A stretch of 64,000 nucleotides of DNA from Echinometra lucunter (GCA_029962745.1 JAPZVO010000024.1:504044-568043); one strand, 5' to 3'; counted from the first letter of the stretch, positions 37,901-52,400 are shown. The notes: generated by a model from the sequence alone, not told the origin. Program-made: numbers and translations.

Positions 37901-40900
37901 AAACTGCCAATTTGAATACGGAAATAGTGATTGTATAATATTCACTGCGTTGCCAATTTAAAGATTTTAATGATTAGTTACATTTAAACTGCTCTAATTC
38001 GAAAACGGAACAACATACTGCATTGGGAATGAACTCAAAGCTTTCAGTGAATTTTTCTCTTTCTGCTCATGTATAGTATGTAATGCCCAGCATTCTGGAT
38101 CAGCAGATCCTAAAGGAGACACTGTACATTTATGGGTTAATGAACTGTAAAAAATGTCATTTCTGCATAGTTTTTACCATGATTTGCACATCATTTGAGA
38201 GACTGATGGTCAAAGCAAACAATGACATGAATGGATAGCCATACATGTAGTTATGTGCAGTTTCAGTCATTCTTAGTCTTTGTGGAACACCCCCCCCCCC
38301 ATCAGATTAGCAATCAGTAACTTCTTTTTCCTTCTCCAAAATTTCTACATTGCCGATGCATCCAAGGAGCAAGGCTTTCTGTGTGTCCATTACACTACCA
38401 ATGATTTAACACTGACGCAGGATTTAAAGAATAAATTCCAGATTTTGCAGTCAGTAACTTCTTTTTCTTTCTCCAGGATTTCTACGTTGCCGATGCATCC
38501 GAGGAGCAAGTCTTCCTATGTGTCCATCATCAAGACTTTCAAACCCACCTCTATATCTCTGAGGCCAAGGGTGTCGTCTTCTCCCTCTCTCTCATGAACA
38601 TTTCTTACTATAACCCTGAAGGAGTGGGCAAAGATACCTGGCTTAGGTAAGGGTCGTTTGATGATGATGGTGTTTGTGATGAGGATGGTGATGGTGATGA
38701 TGACTGTGATGATGATGATGATGATGGTGATCGTGATGAGGATGGTGATGGTGATGATGACTGTGATGATGATGACGATGATGGTGATTGTGATGAGGAT
38801 GGCGATGGTGATGATGACTGTGATGATGATGATGATGATGGTGATTGTGATGAGGATGGCGATGGTGATGATGACTGTGATGATGATGATGATGGCGATA
38901 GTGATGAGGATGGTGATGTTGATGATGACTGTGATGATGATGATGATGGTGATGATGACTGTGATGATGATGATGATGGTGATAGTGATGAGGATGATGA
39001 TGGTGATTGTGATGAGGATGGTGATGGTGATGATGACTGTGATGATGATGATGATGATGGTGATTGTGATGAGGATGGTGATGGTGATGATGACTGTGAT
39101 GATGATGATGATGGTGATAGTGATGAGGATGATGATGGTGATTGTGATGAGGATGGTGATGGTGATGATGACTGTGATGATGATGATGATGGTGATAGTG
39201 ATGAGGATGGTGATGGTGATGATGACTGTGATGATGATGATGATGGTGATTGTGATGACGATGGTGATGGTGATGATGACTGATGATGATGATGATGGTG
39301 ATTGTGATGAGGATGGTGATGGTGATGATGACTGTGATGATGATGGTGATCGTGATGAGGATGGTGATGGTGATGATGACTGTGATGATGATGATGATGG
39401 TGATAGTGATGAGGATGGTGATGGTGATGATGACTGTGATGATGATGATGATGATGGTGATTGTGATGAGGATGGTGATGGTGATGATGACTGTGATGAT
39501 GATGATGATCGTGGTAATGACGATGATTGTGATGATAGTCTCTGATGATTTTGATGATGATGATGTGATGATGATGGTGATGATGAGTGTGCAGTAAAAA
39601 TGCCAAACTGTGTTTGAATCTAGTAGCCAATGATGATTAAAGATTTTATGCGTAACTGGAGAGACACTCCTTAAAAATAGTTATCTTTCCTTTATTTTAT
39701 CCAGCCGTTACGCTGATGAGCCTTTTGCCGATTTCCACAAAGTGGATGGACTGCGTGGTATCTACGCAGCTAATGTGCTATTGAACACCGATGCATCAGC
39801 GTCTTACACGGCAGAGAATATGGCCACCTATGGAACATTCGACAAGGGTGGAGAGTGGTTCCCAGTACCTGCCCCCGAATACGATGCAAACGGCAATCGA
39901 ACCAACTGTGATTACACCGTGAGTTTATCAGTTGGTTTTAAACGACTCCCTCCTAGATCATTTAATATTAGTCAGCTCTGGTGTTAACCATGTAATTGAT
40001 TATTTAGTCAGTCAGTCAAAACATTTACCCAGTCATTTCTCCCTACATCAAATATTAGATTCAACAGTAGAGGGCGACATTTCCCACATACCGTGCAGGT
40101 CAGCCCATGCGCAGATACAAATCCAGTAATGACGTTTTGACAAGATTTCTTCCGGCTTCCATAGAAAATGTGCAGCTAGGTTTACAAATCCCTCATTTAA
40201 TGAAAATTGCTAGGGTTTCATAAACTCTCCTCAGTTATTTTATTAGATCAGTGGCTTTAGCATCAGAATTTGTGCTTGCATTTTCTAGACTCAAAAACTA
40301 TAATTTTTATGGGACTTGTTACGCCTCGACCCATTATGTTTGCATGGAAACTGGAAGTGCCCTTGTCTGTGTGTGGGAAATATTGCCCTCTGCTGTTGAA
40401 TATTGTATTTGCAGTAGGGAGAATTAGTCAATTGATCAGAAGTGCCTACGCTGTGTGTAGGAAATATTGGCCTCTACTCTTCAATAGTTGAATATTGCAT
40501 TTTCGGTAGGGAGAATTAGTCAGTTGATCTGTTTTCCTAGCATTCAATCAGTTGACCAACGTTACCTCCTCCTTCTATTTTCTTCCAACCCCCTACAGAA
40601 AGGCTGTTCCCTGCATCTATCTCAGAAGTTCAGCCAGCTAGCTCCGGGCTCCCGTACCATCCCCATCCTGTCCAAGTCTTCTGCTCCTGGTCTAATCCTG
40701 GCTACCGGTAAGATTGGAAAAACCCTGCTGGGTAATGAGACCATGGGTTTCAATGTCTACATCTCGGCAACGGCTGGGGCATCCTGGTATGAGGTGAGAT
40801 AAGTCGCTTTGAAATGCCTGTATTCATTAACCCATATCATGACAGAGGTCCACATTTTGTGGCCTAATATCTTTCGATGCAAGGTCCTAAAAATCATACC

Positions 40901-43900
40901 AAATACATGAGCAGAAACAGCAAAAAATTCTATGCAAACTGTGCCCATTTTGGTTGCATCAATATTTGTTGTTTGATGCTGAAAATTTCTTAAAGGAAAA
41001 TAAGCATTAAAATCCTTAAATTCATTATATTCATTCCAGATATGTGACGTTTTATAAGAAAAAATGTAGCAATAAAATAAGAATGTTGGTGTTGCCAATT
41101 TGAAGAATAAAAGCTGATCAAATTAGGCTTTGAATAATTCCTGTCACGAATGGGTTAAAGATATATGTAATGTCAATGATGGGTTTAATTGGAAATTGAC
41201 ACTACTCAACTATTCACATAATAGATATTTTGTAGATCTCTGAAATTGTATCTCACTCTGCGGTAATAGCTTATGGTCATACCTAATGCAGCTATTACCC
41301 AAGGACCCAAATTGACAAAGGAGGTTTATTTCAAACCATGGTCTAAACCATGCTTTAACCCATTCGTGACAGGAATTGTTTGAAGCCTAATTTGATCAGC
41401 TATTTTTCTTCAAATTGGCAACACCAACATTTTTTATTTTATTGCTACATTTTTCTTATAAAACATTTATCTGAAATAAAAATAAATTGACAAAAAGTAT
41501 GATAAGAGGTCAAAAAGTTGCCAATTTGCAGGAGAAAAGAGTGATTTTAAACTTTCTATCACATTGCCAATTTAAGGATTTTAATGCTTATTTTCCTTTT
41601 AGAAATTTTCAGCATCAAACAACAAATATTGACACAATTAAAATGGGCACAGTTTGTGTAGATTTTTTTGCTCTTTCTGCTCATGTATTTAGTATAATTT
41701 TTAGAGCTTTGCATCAAAAGTTATTAGGCCAAACCACAAAATGTGGACCTCTGTCACGAATGGGTTAAACCTTCATCATGGACTAAAATAATGAATAATA
41801 ATAGTAAATTGGGCAAGAGAGGACATTTAGAGAAAAATCTTATCCTCCATTACAATATCTTGCACTCTCACTGACCTATTTCGAGGCGTTCATGTGGTAA
41901 CCGTTTCTTGCTTTGGGAGACAATCCTGCTCTACTTTGGCAAAAGGGAACAAGCGACCAATCACTCTAATCTTGAGTTAATGATGGTTTTGGATTGTGCT
42001 CACCATATTCTACTTCAGGCAAACTTTTTTTTCAGACACCCTTGTCTTACTGAGAGATATACAAGTTAGTATGGCATTATGATGCATTAATGGCAGTGAA
42101 AATGTAAGACACAATTTGCTCATTTACATGAAATATGACTTTTGTCACTTGTTCCCTTTTGCCAGGGTAGTGCAGAGTTGTGCAGTGGTAACATTCAGCT
42201 AGTTGTTCAATTGGTTCTACCATTAGTCAGTTAAGCAATCACTGTATGGATCTCTCTTTTGTTTTAAGTTTTACATGGTAATCATATCTTTTGGTCTAGA
42301 GACAATGTTGATTTGATATCATTGATCATCCAATCAGTCAGTTGGTCCATCTGTCTACTAATCAAGCAATCAGTACATGTTCTTTATGTTTGTTTTAGGT
42401 TATGTAGAGACAATGATGAGTTGATATCATTTAGTCATCCAATCAGTCAGTCAGTTCAGCTGTCAACCAGTCAAGCAATCAGTACAATGTTCACTTGATA
42501 TCATTAGTCAAGCAATCAGTCAGTCAGTCCGTCTATCAACCACTCATGCAATCAGTACATGTTCTTTATGTTTGTTCTAGGTTTTGCGCGGTAATCATTT
42601 CTTTGCCTTTGGAGATCATGGTGGAGTGGTGACTGCAGTGGAACAGAGAGGAGATACCAATGAAGTCAAGTGAGATATTGCTACTGAGTTTATGTGTATG
42701 CTTACTTTCCTTAACCCATTCGTGACAGAGGTCCACATTTTTGGTTTGGCCTTATATCTTTTGATGCAAAGGCCCTAAAAATCATACCAAATACATGAGC
42801 AGAAAGAGCAAAAATTCTACATAAACTGTGCCCATTTTGGTTGCATCAATATTCATTGTTTGATGCTGAAAATTTTTTAAAGGAAAATAAGCATTAAAAT
42901 CCTTAAATTGGCAATGTGATAGAAAGTTTAAAATCACCGTTTTCCCCTGCAAATTGGCAGCTTTTTGACTTCTCATCATAATTTCTGTGAATTTATATTC
43001 ATTTCAGATACATGATGTTTTATTAGAAAAATGTAGCAATAAAATAAAAATGTTGGTGTTGCCAATTTGAAGAATAAAAGCTGATCAAATTAGGCTTTAA
43101 ATAATTCCTGTCATGAATGGGTTGAATATCTATTATGTAATCTGTAGTTATGCTTTTCTCATTGTCCATATTTCCATTTTATTTACACTTGTCATTTTGT
43201 ATATTTCAAGTGAACTTGCCTTGCCTTTTGGTCTTCTGTCAGTGGTTCCACGGGTTGATCTGAACGCTCAATTATTAATGTGTGAAGATCGTTCAATGTT
43301 TTTTCCTGTTACTTGAAATCAAGGACTGTTGACCATTGTGCTGCCAAATTCTACATTTGATTTAGTATGTATATTATAGGGCCCCACTCACAAGCCTTGC
43401 TTCCTAGGGGTCCTTAAAAAAACCTTTCATGTATACCTTTGATATTTCTATACCAATGATTTATGTATTTATTCATATTTGTTTGTTTTTTTCTTGAATA
43501 AAACTTGAACTTGAACTTGAACTTGAACTTGAACTTACTTTCTGAATGCAAAGGATGTTTTTATACATGGCTAATGTGATTGACATCAGAAAGACCCATA
43601 ATCCCTGAAAACATTTTCAAAATTCTATATTGAAAGTAATCCCATTCCCAAAGGAGAAAATCAGGATTTCATGTACCATTTGTAGCCATTTTGTTAGTTA
43701 ATCACTCATTCAGTCTTTCGGTCAATCAATCAATTATTCTGTTAATGCATCTGTTTAGGCCTGGCACGAGTACTCGACTACTTGAGTAGACTCGAGTGCT
43801 GTTTAAAAACTCGCCTCGCGAGAAGGCATTTTTTACTGCTCGAGCTACTCGCATGACGGGCAAGTACTGCTTTTTACTCGTTACTCGCTTCATTACTCGC

Positions 43901-46430
43901 TCACTCGCGAGTAGCACACTCTCTACTCACCTTTTCTGTTAACAATTTTGCACAAAAGTCTTCATTTTTACCATTCATTAGTGATGTTTATCGGCGATAT
44001 TGATCTTAGAAACTACAATTTTGCAGCTGTAAACTGTCAAAGAATTGATTCTTGATGACGTCGTATCAACGAACGATCGATCGGGTTCATACTGAAAGAC
44101 GCAACAGTAGGCCTGTCTACCGCCTGTTGCGGTACACACAGGCAAACCACACACACTATACAAGACCGAATTGGAACGCACAACGTGATATGAAATGACA
44201 AAAATGGTCAAGAAAGGGGGTACAGAGATAATCACTTCAGCGTAATTACCACAAAATTAATATTCCATCATAATTTCCAAAGAACTTTCATTGTGATACA
44301 GGTCTCAACTCTCGATAACCTAAGTTTCTAACTTCTGTTTTAATTGAAGCTATTGCATTTATTCGATACGAGCAGGCCAAAACTTGCATAACATTCCAGT
44401 GCATGATCGCGCCTGCGTATGTAGGCAACTATTCATTAAAAAATATCTGCATGTAGATCGGGGCATGTGGATGACACAAATAATAGCTTTCAAAACAGCA
44501 GAGAATGACACTGCTGTGATTATTTCCTAACGTTAGCATGATCAAAACGTCATTTTTATTTTATAATCAATCATAATAAACTAAATTGAATTGCCATACT
44601 TCATTCTTGTAATTAAATCATTGCTTCTCCATTTTCGAAAATAGTAGCCGAAATTCTACAGACGCAAGCAGAGTAACACAAAGCCATGCATCAAAGTCAA
44701 ACACGATAGAAAATGACAATCAAAACAGGGAAGGGGGGAGGGATACAGATAAATTACTTTGGTCTGATGTGAATTGGTTATTAAACAAAATAATTGATTT
44801 CAGTTCTGATTTTACTCTCATGATTTTGGTCGACATAAAAAGCCCACAAACTTTTATTCACAATGCGACCGCACGCACAACTTCCATTCATTAAAAAAAA
44901 TAAATTCACGTAAAATACCCGACTTACGATAAAGGCTCTAATTGGTTTGATTTATAAAATATTATCACCGAGATCATTCGTAATCACGATCATGGCGAAC
45001 TAATCATTCTTGTATCGTCAGTCATAATAATTTCAATAAAAATTGCTTGGACTGTTTTAGAAACAAGTGATTGCTTTTATTTTCGGGCTGAGAGCACAAT
45101 CCAAGTAATTATTTGCACCTCTTGACAAAAGGCTATATCATTGTCAACAAGATGGTTTGGCCTTGGCGATGGAATACCAAACAGATTTACGAAGAATGGT
45201 TTGCTAATGGTATTTTTCCTAGAAAAATTAGGGTAATTATTCCGTTTTAAAATAATTATTGAGTGTGGATATACAATATTTTTTCATTGATATGGACGTA
45301 AAATCGGTAAGAATGGCCTCTTGAGATGTACGAAATTTTGAATCAGTCCCACTCATTGCATTCTGTGGTGGAATTGCCACTCATGACGATCGGAGCCTAA
45401 GTCCAAAGACTTCAAACTATGAATTGGCCGTAATTTATGATGCAAATTAGCGGTGATGTGACAGCAAATTACTACTCGAGTACTCGAAAAAACTCGAGTA
45501 TTTTTATCTACTCGCCTCGAGTAGTAAAATCACTACTCGTGCCAGGCCTACATCTGTTATTTATTTTCTTAGTCAGTCATGCATGAATGCAATGGTACAA
45601 ATCAGCCAATCAATTATCAGTCAGGCAATCAATTTGTCAGTCTATTAGATTTACCAGTAATAAGCAAATAATCACCGTTGGTGAAGGTGATGGACAAACT
45701 ATCACTTCTAAGGCGATCTGGATGTAGCTATCTTTCCAAAGCGAAACTGAGGAAAGATAACGTGTACAAGACTTTCTTTTTCTCTGAGCTCAACAAATAA
45801 GCTGATTGTGATATCACAAAAGAAGCAAATAATTTTACTGTGATGCTACGCTAGATCAGAGAGTTCACACACTTTTCTTTTCGCACATACTGTAATGGGA
45901 AAAGAAAATTATAGATTTCATGCACTTTTATTTCGCATGTACTCAAAAACATCGATAACGTGTTGTGACTCTTTCGACTGAAGTGATCAGCGAAATCCCA
46001 AACTCCCATCACTGCACGTTCACACACTTTTCTTGTCGGGTGATCATTAAATGGGGAAACTACATTTTATCACATGATAAACTTTTGACAAATCCTATAG
46101 CAGGATTCTTTATAGTATGTGGAATATAACTGTAAATATTCTCATTATGATGAAAACAGGTACAGCGTGAACGAGGGAGAGACATGGCATTCGGAAGCCT
46201 TCTCTGATACTAAGATTTATGTGTATGGATTGATGACAGAACCTGGAGAGAAGACATTGACCTTCACTGTCTTTGGTTCCGAGACTGCCACACACTCCTG
46301 GCTCATCGTTCAAATCAACTTCAGAAATGTCTTCTGTGAGAATAACACTTTGGTATCATTGCTCCTGAAATGTGGATGATGTTGATGGATGATTTGGTGT
46401 CTGTCTGTAATTAGGACAACACTGTTAAGG

Positions 46431-46468
<38 letters not shown>

Positions 46469-49400
46469 GTGATGATGATGGTGATATGGTGTTTGTCTGT
46501 AGTTAGGACAATACTGTTGAGGTGATGATGATGATGATGGTGATGATGATGGTGATGATAGTGGTAATGGTGATGATGGTGATGATGATGGTGATTTGGT
46601 GTCTGTCTGTAATTAGGATAATACCGTTAAGGTGATGATGATGATGATGGTGATGATGAAGACAATGATGTTGGTGGTGGTGGCGATGATGTTGATGATA
46701 GAGATTATGGTGATGATGATGGTGATTATGACGATGACGATGATGATGATTATGACGATGACGATGATGATGATTATGATGATGATGATGGTGATGATGA
46801 TGATGGTGTTGATGGTGATGATGATGGTGTTGATGATGGTGATGATAATGTTTACATGAATTTTGGTAGGTTATATAAAAAAAAAATGATAGTGGTTGCT
46901 TTCCCCTAAACTAAAGATAACAGTATTAAAGGAAACGCACCAGTGTTGCCAATTTGAAGAAGAATAGTAATCTATTTCTGGCCTTAATAGTTTATGTTCT
47001 GAAAAAATATAATTTTTCATCTTTTAAATTGTATTCTTCTTTTAAGCTTTGAATTTCCTTTCTCCTGCATATTTTTATTGTGTTTTTTTTCCCCCTCTCT
47101 CTTCAAATCCTCATGAGCAGCCACTAACTGTGGTGATGATGACTACAAGCAATGGTGGCCAGGAGAAGAGTTTCCTGAACACAGCTGCCTCCTGGGGAGG
47201 AAGACCATTTACGAGAGGAGACGTGTTCACTCGGACTGCTTCAATGGACGAGACTACGATAGGCCAATCTCTTCTGTCAACTGCTCCTGTGTTAGGGATG
47301 ATTTTGAGTGGTAAGTTCATTGTGACATTCCCACTGGCTTAATACAGGGCCTGTACTCCTTTGAAACTGACTCAAAGTCTGTTATTTTTGCATGATGTGT
47401 AATGTGTAATTCCTAGCATTCTGGATCAAAAGAGGATTGTAGTCGTCATGGTATGGCCGTTGGTGGTTTAAGCAATCATGAGCGTGGCTAAAGAGTTTTT
47501 TTAAGGTCCAAGTTGATCAGCTCTCTCCCCTTCATGCGGCTACAATAAATTTATATTCTACTTCTAAATAGTTTGAAAAAAATATGCCCATTTGTACATG
47601 AAAATAACATTGTTTTTCACTGTGCAGCCAAGCTAGAGTGTTAAATGTGCTTAACTATGTGCAGTTAAATCACTCCCTTTTGAAGCGCTACACTGTACTC
47701 CTTTGAAATTGACTCGAATTTTCTGTTATTTTTCTGCGATTTTATGCTCTTCCTAGTCATTTGTCGTGTAATTCCTAGCATTCTGGATCGAAAGACGATG
47801 TGTGAATACTACGCTTATGATTGCTTAAACCATACTTTATCAAAATAAACATCTTTCACGGATATGGGCCATTGTAGGCAACCACTATAGAAAGGTGGCC
47901 TTTATAGAGAGGCGGCCACTTATGTCGTGTTTGTGGGATCGGATCTTAAATGAGGAGTCATAAAATAATGCGAAAGGTACAAGTTCTATTTCCAGTTCAA
48001 ACTCGAAGTATTTATTTGACAAAGTTCATCAGAAACTCTCTATCTCTTGATACAGCTGTATTCAGTAGAGTTGAAGATTACAGAAATATATTATGTTTGT
48101 CTGTCGATGGTTAAAAGTCAAGTCCTCTCGATTAGAGAAACTTCATTCTCAGGAAAGTTTTCGGGAGTGAAACAATATTTGGTTTAGTGACTTCTGATTG
48201 GTTTATAGTTAGCTGTCTATCATGATTGCTATGGTATTATGGGGAGTGATAATGGAAAGTTTAGGTGACTGGGGCTGGTCCTCTGAGTCATCATCCTTAG
48301 AACTTGGGTTCCTTGAAGTTACCTCTGGGGTGGTCATAACCTGTGGTCAGCATTTGGGAGAGAGATGATAATGGGAAGATGATAGCAGGAGTGGGGTTTG
48401 TAGGTTTGGCTGTACATTGTTTTTTTCCTCTTTTTTCCAGTGATTTTGGTTTTATGGAGAGAGAAGACACCTATACTTGTATCAAGGATCCTGAGGATGA
48501 TACCGACCCAACGGTGCAACCTGATCCTTGCCCTGAAGATACCTTCTGGCGCAGGTCAAAAGGGTATGTAGTCAAAGAGGTACACCTCACTGTAGAGACT
48601 TTCTATAGACCGATCCAGCTTATCGTTAAGGGCAGCAGATGATCATCCAAAACTGTGGTGTCCCCATAGAGTTAGTGCAGTGCATGTCTGCGGTGTCCCG
48701 CAGCTGTATGTACCATGCAAAGATTATGAAGCATGCGCTTTATGATCTTTGGTAGTGTGCACAGGACAGAAATCCATGCTCAACCATAGAGTTACATGTG
48801 CACTATGATCCGCACTAACTTGGGGACACGGTAGTAATGGCGCTGCCCACATATCGCTTCTCGGATCGGTCTATACCAGAATTTAAAGGAAAAGGAAGTC
48901 CATTTCATTGAAAAGAGAGGATAGAGAGAACCAATTCAAAAAAAGTTGAATCGAAATTGGTAGGAAAATGAGAAAATTATTAATTAATAGTGATAATTAG
49001 CGCCATGAGTGTCCTTGGACGGTGTGTGCGCTCTATAAATTTTCACAATTATTATTATTATTGTCATTAATAGACCCCATGGAAGAACAGAGTAATTTAT
49101 GTTAATGACTGTGAAATGGCTATCCTTTCGATTATTTTATCTATTCAACATATTTGCAATTCATTTTATTTATTTCAATTGATGTCATCTATGTTATTTA
49201 CTTATGTTATATATTTATGTATTGTGTTTTTAATAATCGGAAAATAAAAAGATTATTATTGTTATTATGAAAGTCTCGATTTACTTTGTATGGTGATCCT
49301 CAAATACACACTATCACTCCAGAATGCACTTTTTTGTGGACAACTCTCAATATGTTTTGTGCCCAAACTTCCAGATTTTCTTGATTATCTCTCAAGGTGC

Positions 49401-52400
49401 AGCTTTTCTCTTTGTGAACTCAACATATGTGGTCTCAAATACATTTTCCCACGATAATATATCATGAGCTAACAAAGAGACAAGCTGTGATTTTATGTTA
49501 TTCTAACCAGTATACTAATAATTTTTTAAATTTCTTCCTGTGACAGAGGTCCACATTTTGTGGTTTGGCCTAATATCTTTTGATACAAAGCCCTAAAAAT
49601 CATACCAAATACATGAGCAGAAAGAGAAAAACATTCTACACAAACTGTGCCCATTTTGGTTGCGTCAATATTTGTTATTTGATGCTGAAAATTTTTTTAA
49701 AGGAAAATAAGCATTAAAATCCTTAAATTGACAATGTGATAGAAAGTTTAAAATCACCGTTTTCCCCTGCAAATTGGCAAATTTTTGACTTCTCATCATA
49801 ATTTCTGTCAATGTATATTCATTTCAGATAAATGACGTTTTATAAGAAAAATGTAGCAATAAAATAAAAATGTTGGTGTTGCCAATTTGAAGAATAAAAG
49901 CTGATCAAATTAGGCTTTAAATAATTCCTGTCATGAATGGGTTAACATTATGTCTGATGTTTGTTTCTTTAGATATCGTAAAGTTGAAGGAGATACTTGT
50001 CATGGGGGAGAGGAAAAGTACTATGAAGCTGACCAAGTCTCTTGCCCAGTTGCAGGTAAAAATAAGTGCTTTGAATCCCACCATTTCTTGAACTTCCTTT
50101 GCATATTGTGCTTTCAACTATGGAAGTTGTAAAATGATTCAGTGGACCCAGGCTCGATTCCGAGTCACGTCTTTCGGATGGTGCCGTAAAAGGTCGGTCC
50201 CAGACGTAAATGATACCTGGGGAGCGTTTCATGAAAGGACTTGTCGGATGTTTTATCGGACAAAGTCTGTTTTATCCGACAGTTGCCATAGTAACGATGC
50301 TTCTCAGCCAATCAAAATCAAGGAAAGATATCAGATCTGACGACTTGTCAGACGACAAATGTTGATGAAACGCCCCCCAGACTGATGCATGTCTGTAAAA
50401 ACCTAAGTCAACAGTCAACAACAACAAACGCCTCTTTGCTGCCTCATATACAATTCATTTGTGGGGGTCTGCTGTTTCATATGTGAACGAGTCTTTGGAG
50501 CACTTGCTGTCATAAATTGCATTATAGAACCATGATTTGTGAACATGTTGTTACAGTTTCATCTCATTGTGCTTTATCTGTTGTTCAACTCACAGAGAGT
50601 GCTGAGTTCATTCTCTATGCTGAGCGCACCGAGATCCATAGGCATTTCCTCAACGATGGCAGCGATGAACGTCTGCCCATAGAGGGCCTTGAGCTCGCTA
50701 CCGCCGTCGACTATGACGTAGACCATGATTGTTACTACTATGCAGAGGTCACCTATGATGAAATCCATGTAAGTGCTTAATATTCGTGTTCAGGCCTATT
50801 GATTAAAGCCAGAGCAAACTGGCACCCTTGTATGGGATTTTGAAATAGCGCCCTCTCAGTCCTAAACTACTGATTTTGTCCCCTTTTTGCTCCCAGCATG
50901 CTCTATTCTGATCAACGAGAGCTTTGTTTTTTGAGTAACATCTGTTAAAATGTATTTGTATTCATACTAAAGAAATTCATGTGAAGCCACAAAGGATATG
51001 TTTCTAAGAGTCTCTGGTTTTGAGTAGCCGTAAGTTGGCGCTGTTGTAAATACATCATAATAAGGGTCAGTTCACTGTTGCTTTAATGTGTAAAGGTTAT
51101 CATCAGTGCTGGTCTTGATATGGTCGAATGCATCGCTTTCGACTGGTTGGCAGACAATCTATACTTGGTTGACTCCAACAGTGATAAGATATATGTAAAG
51201 TAATTGAAGGTTTTTACTTAATCTTTAAAGCCGTATAGTTGGTGATTTCCATGTGCATCACATGGTCATTTGTTAATGCCGAATTTAGTTGAATTACTGA
51301 TTAATACATTTGTATTTTATTCATGACATGCACTAAATGAAATTGACCCAACTTTTTCTTAATTTCCTCTGACGCTGCTTATGTGTAATTCATTGTATTG
51401 TGGATCTAAAGTTGATACCAAAATGCTAGTAAGAGATGACACTGAACTCTCGATTTTGTTTCCTTCTTTGCAGCGTTTCTGCCCAGGAGATGCTGATAAC
51501 CAGAACCAAGTTATTGTCAGTGCGGGTCTTGATATGGTTGAAGGCATCGCTTTCGACTGGTTGGCAGACAACCTGTACTGGGTTGACTCCAACAGTGATA
51601 AGATAGAAGTGGCCCGCTACGATGGCCGCTTCCGACGAGAGTTGAAGATGAACGTGACATTAGACCAACCGAGGGCAATAGCCCTTGATCCCAAGAGGGG
51701 GTAAGGCTGATTGTGGGATTTTAAATGATTTAACCAAGGCCCTGTTTCATAAAACATGTTATAAATAACAAGTTGCAATAACTCTTAGAAGCTACTGAAA
51801 TCCTTGCATGTGATTGGCTGAGAACAAATTTGTCATAGAAATGTGGCAGTTGTTACTGATAATGAATTTTATGAAAAAGGCCCTGGGGGTTTTTCATAAA
51901 GCTGTTCATAAAGTTACACATGACTTTACTAACGACTTGAATATTCAGTGCCAAATGGGATGCCCAAAGTTTTCCTGAGGTTTTAACAAAGTGTGACTGC
52001 ATTTTCCAGAATCTCAATTATATTGCGGCAAAAATTTACTTTTCAATAAAAATGTTTGTAAACAACAGTAAATTTAATCTACGTTTGCATATTTCACCTT
52101 TAAAGGGGGTACCCAATGCTGAAACAATGTTAGTTTATTTAAAAGAGCATGATTTTATTAGCAGAAAATCATCTGCCTAGAATTTTTTCAAAAGTCGTCT
52201 TGCCAAGGAAACCCCCAAATGTGGTAAGATTTCAGGATATTTTTGACCCCTCAGCTGTGACCCAGCTCAACTGGGTACCCACTTTGACGTCAAAATGATG
52301 TCAAAATGACGTCAAAGTTGCGCAGTTCTAGCAAAATGCGCGCAAGGTATAATACATATTGTACAGTCTAGCGCGCAGCACAACTGCAATGCTGCAATAC

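Noticed and set aside
38608..39630. 340-codon minus-strand and 295-codon plus-strand frames
   Set aside because: Both are translations of a GAT minisatellite whose units are multiples of three; composition is only His/Ser or Met/Val/Asp.
40710..40720. Internal GTAAGA in exon 9 as the true donor
   Set aside because: Homology to human SorLA (GKIGK, NVYIS-x-x-AGASW) continues in frame to 40793, where a consensus donor lies.
4856..43000. A recurring open frame ([21 protein letters not shown] type) at 4856-5137, 28812-29099, 29049-29354, 40757-41098, 41487-41768 and 42782-42979, looking like a conserved small protein family
   Set aside because: Each lies inside a copy of MITE family A; the similarity is shared transposon DNA, and frames are broken in other copies.
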